This document shows, piece by piece, positions 21,349-22,621 of a stretch of 22,621 nucleotides of DNA. The stretch comes from an uncultured Candidatus Saccharibacteria bacterium (lineage in GTDB: Bacteria > Patescibacteriota > Saccharimonadia > Saccharimonadales > Saccharimonadaceae), in NCBI GenBank assembly GCA_948663575.1, contig CAPNAV010000014.1:1-22621 (forward strand), given 5' to 3'. A program made the translations under genes and the position numbers. Below the pieces are notes generated by a model. The model made no database searches. It was not told the DNA's origin and saw only the letters and a program-made list of their open reading frames with translations. The stretch's first letter is position 1. The number at the start of each line of letters is the position of its first letter.

Positions 21349-22578
21349 ATGCTATTGTGGGTTGGGATGATCTTGCTGGTAGTGGGGTTAATGGCGTTTA
21401 TTTATGGATGTCTAGTGGTACGCATAAATTATTTGCAGCTGGAGCCGCGAGATAATGTCCCCGAAATTGCGGTGCTGATTCCGGCACGCGATGAGAGTGC
21501 AGTGATTGCTGGGCTACTCGAAAGCCTGCGAAAGCAGAAGGTAGAGGGGTGCGAGGCGATAAAAATGTCGGATGTATATGTGATTGTGGAGAGCGAAGAT
21601 GATCCGACGGTGGGTATTTGTCGTGAATTTGGAGCGAGCGTGGTGGTGCGAAAAAGTCCAATCACTAAGTCTCGACGATGCAAAGGTTTTGCGCTGGACG
21701 AGGCAGTGAAGCACATTTTGGCAGAGCGAAAGCATTATGATTTATACTTCGTTTTCGATGCGGATAATATAGTGGCGCCGAAATATTTTGAAAGAATGCT
21801 AGAAAGCTACGACAAAGGCTATCAAATGGCGACTGGTTATCGTGCGCCGAGGAATGCGAACGATAATGTTATCGCGGTGGCGTCAAGCTTGACATTTTCG
21901 ATGATTAATACGATGAGTAATCGGCGGCGGGCTAAGTATGGCGCGAATATGATTTTTTCTGGGACGGGATTTTATGTGGATGGTAAAATCGTTGAAAAAT
22001 GGCACGGATGGCCGTTTCGGAGTTTGACCGAGGATTATGAAATGTCTTTGTATGCGATTTTGCATAGCCTTACTACGACGTATAATACAAAAGCAGTATT
22101 TTATGATGAGCAGCCAACCGAGTATCGACAAACCGTGGCGCAAAGAGTGCGATGGATTAGGGGGTATTTTGAAGCGCGGAAAAAGTATGTGCCGCTTTTA
22201 GAAAGAGTGAAAAGAGCGCGAAATATTGGAAGTGTGCGAAAAGAGTGCCTTGGCGTGCGGCCGATTATTGTGATGCTAATAGGCGTGATTATGATTTTAG
22301 TAGATGGAATTGTTATGGCGATGAGCAAGGCAAGTGTGAATTGGTTGTGGTTGGCAGGTGGAGTAGTAATTGTTGTATATGTAGCTTTGATGTTGGTGAC
22401 GATAATTTTGCTGGCACAGGAGAAGTTGAAACTTAAAAAAGGGCTGTTGATTGCAGTAGTTTTGTATAATCCGTTGTATCTTGTGACGTATGTGGCATGC
22501 GCGGTGAGAGCTTTGGTGAGGAAAGAAGTGGGGTGGCAGAAGATTGAGCATAAAGGAGATTCTTCATCTAAACCATAG
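21349..22578 (+). CDS. family 2 glycosyltransferase, membrane polysaccharide synthase type
   Basis: A 409-aa protein. An N-terminal transmembrane helix (about 3-23) precedes the GT-A domain: AVLIPARDES (41-50), a DAD motif (VFDADN 135-140) for nucleotide-sugar and metal binding, TEDYE (227-231, acceptor/base region) and QRVRW (265-269, the QxxRW motif of processive synthases). Two or three C-terminal helices lie from about 305 onward. This is the hyaluronan, cellulose or poly-GlcNAc synthase fold. It probably links sugars from UDP or GDP donors at the membrane and extrudes a polymer or modifies a lipid-linked sugar; the substrate cannot be read off. It begins at the base after the previous stop. 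The last 43 bases of the window have no further gene. Confidence 0.9.
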   Translation: MLLWVGMILLVVGLMAFIYGCLVVRINYLQLEPRDNVPEIAVLIPARDESAVIAGLLESLRKQKVEGCEAIKMSDVYVIVESEDDPTVGICREFGASVVVRKSPITKSRRCKGFALDEAVKHILAERKHYDLYFVFDADNIVAPKYFERMLESYDKGYQMATGYRAPRNANDNVIAVASSLTFSMINTMSNRRRAKYGANMIFSGTGFYVDGKIVEKWHGWPFRSLTEDYEMSLYAILHSLTTTYNTKAVFYDEQPTEYRQTVAQRVRWIRGYFEARKKYVPLLERVKRARNIGSVRKECLGVRPIIVMLIGVIMILVDGIVMAMSKASVNWLWLAGGVVIVVYVALMLVTIILLAQEKLKLKKGLLIAVVLYNPLYLVTYVACAVRALVRKEVGWQKIEHKGDSSSKP

Positions 22579-22621
22579 TTTGTGATGAAAACGGCTCCGT
22601 TGGTTCTGTATGTATACTACT

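Noticed and set aside
1..22621. CRISPR array, rRNA, IS element or integrase
   Set aside because: I saw no regularly spaced repeats, no rRNA motifs and no transposase or recombinase motifs on either strand.

Overview
The window looks like a chromosomal segment of a Candidatus Saccharibacteria (TM7, Patescibacteria/CPR) genome or a close relative. The evidence is indirect: moderately AT-rich DNA, very compact genes, a short DNA polymerase III delta' subunit without a P-loop, FISUMP-type (Fib_succ_major) C-terminal fragments, very short 5' leaders, and TGA used as an ordinary stop. No rRNA or marker protein is present to fix the taxonomy.

Left part (1-2700): a membrane-anchored extracytoplasmic protein with a clear promoter and terminator, then a locus of two start-less FISUMP C-terminal fragments in opposite orientation. 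They share a 37-bp 3' block and are separated by palindrome-rich non-coding DNA. A tRNA-Thr(UGU) with a non-canonical T-loop follows. Core block (2956-6664, minus strand): TPR protein and DnaX/HolB-like delta' subunit, then an operon of a DUF1653 protein, trpS and an RluA-type pseudouridine synthase.

Defence region (6728-16165, minus strand): five genes transcribed in one direction, each overlapping the next by 1-8 nt. In order of transcription they are a ~288-aa protein resembling the N-terminal part of DUF4011-type helicases, a 1313-aa SF1 helicase with a C-terminal PD-(D/E)XK/Vsr-like nuclease, a 206-aa methyltransferase-like protein without NPPY, a 505-aa Eco57I-type adenine methyltransferase with NPPY, and an 836-aa T5orf172(GIY-YIG)-SF2 helicase fusion. 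The combination looks like an unclassified restriction-modification-like defence system and is the best candidate here for an undescribed system. A promoter with a 12-bp palindrome lies upstream.

Island region (16730-19076): a 58-bp direct repeat made of the tRNA-Ala 3' end plus its terminator flanks about 2.2 kb. This carries a membrane-anchored nuclease/coiled-coil/TM/OB-fold protein and a VbhA-like antitoxin-Fic toxin pair, and no integrase. The tRNA-Ala(GGC) beside it carries a paired A19/U56 change.

Right part (19274-22621): a two-TM protein of unknown function with its own promoter and terminator, divergent from an operon of a PF06541-type multi-pass membrane protein and a family-2 glycosyltransferase that probably makes or exports an envelope polysaccharide.
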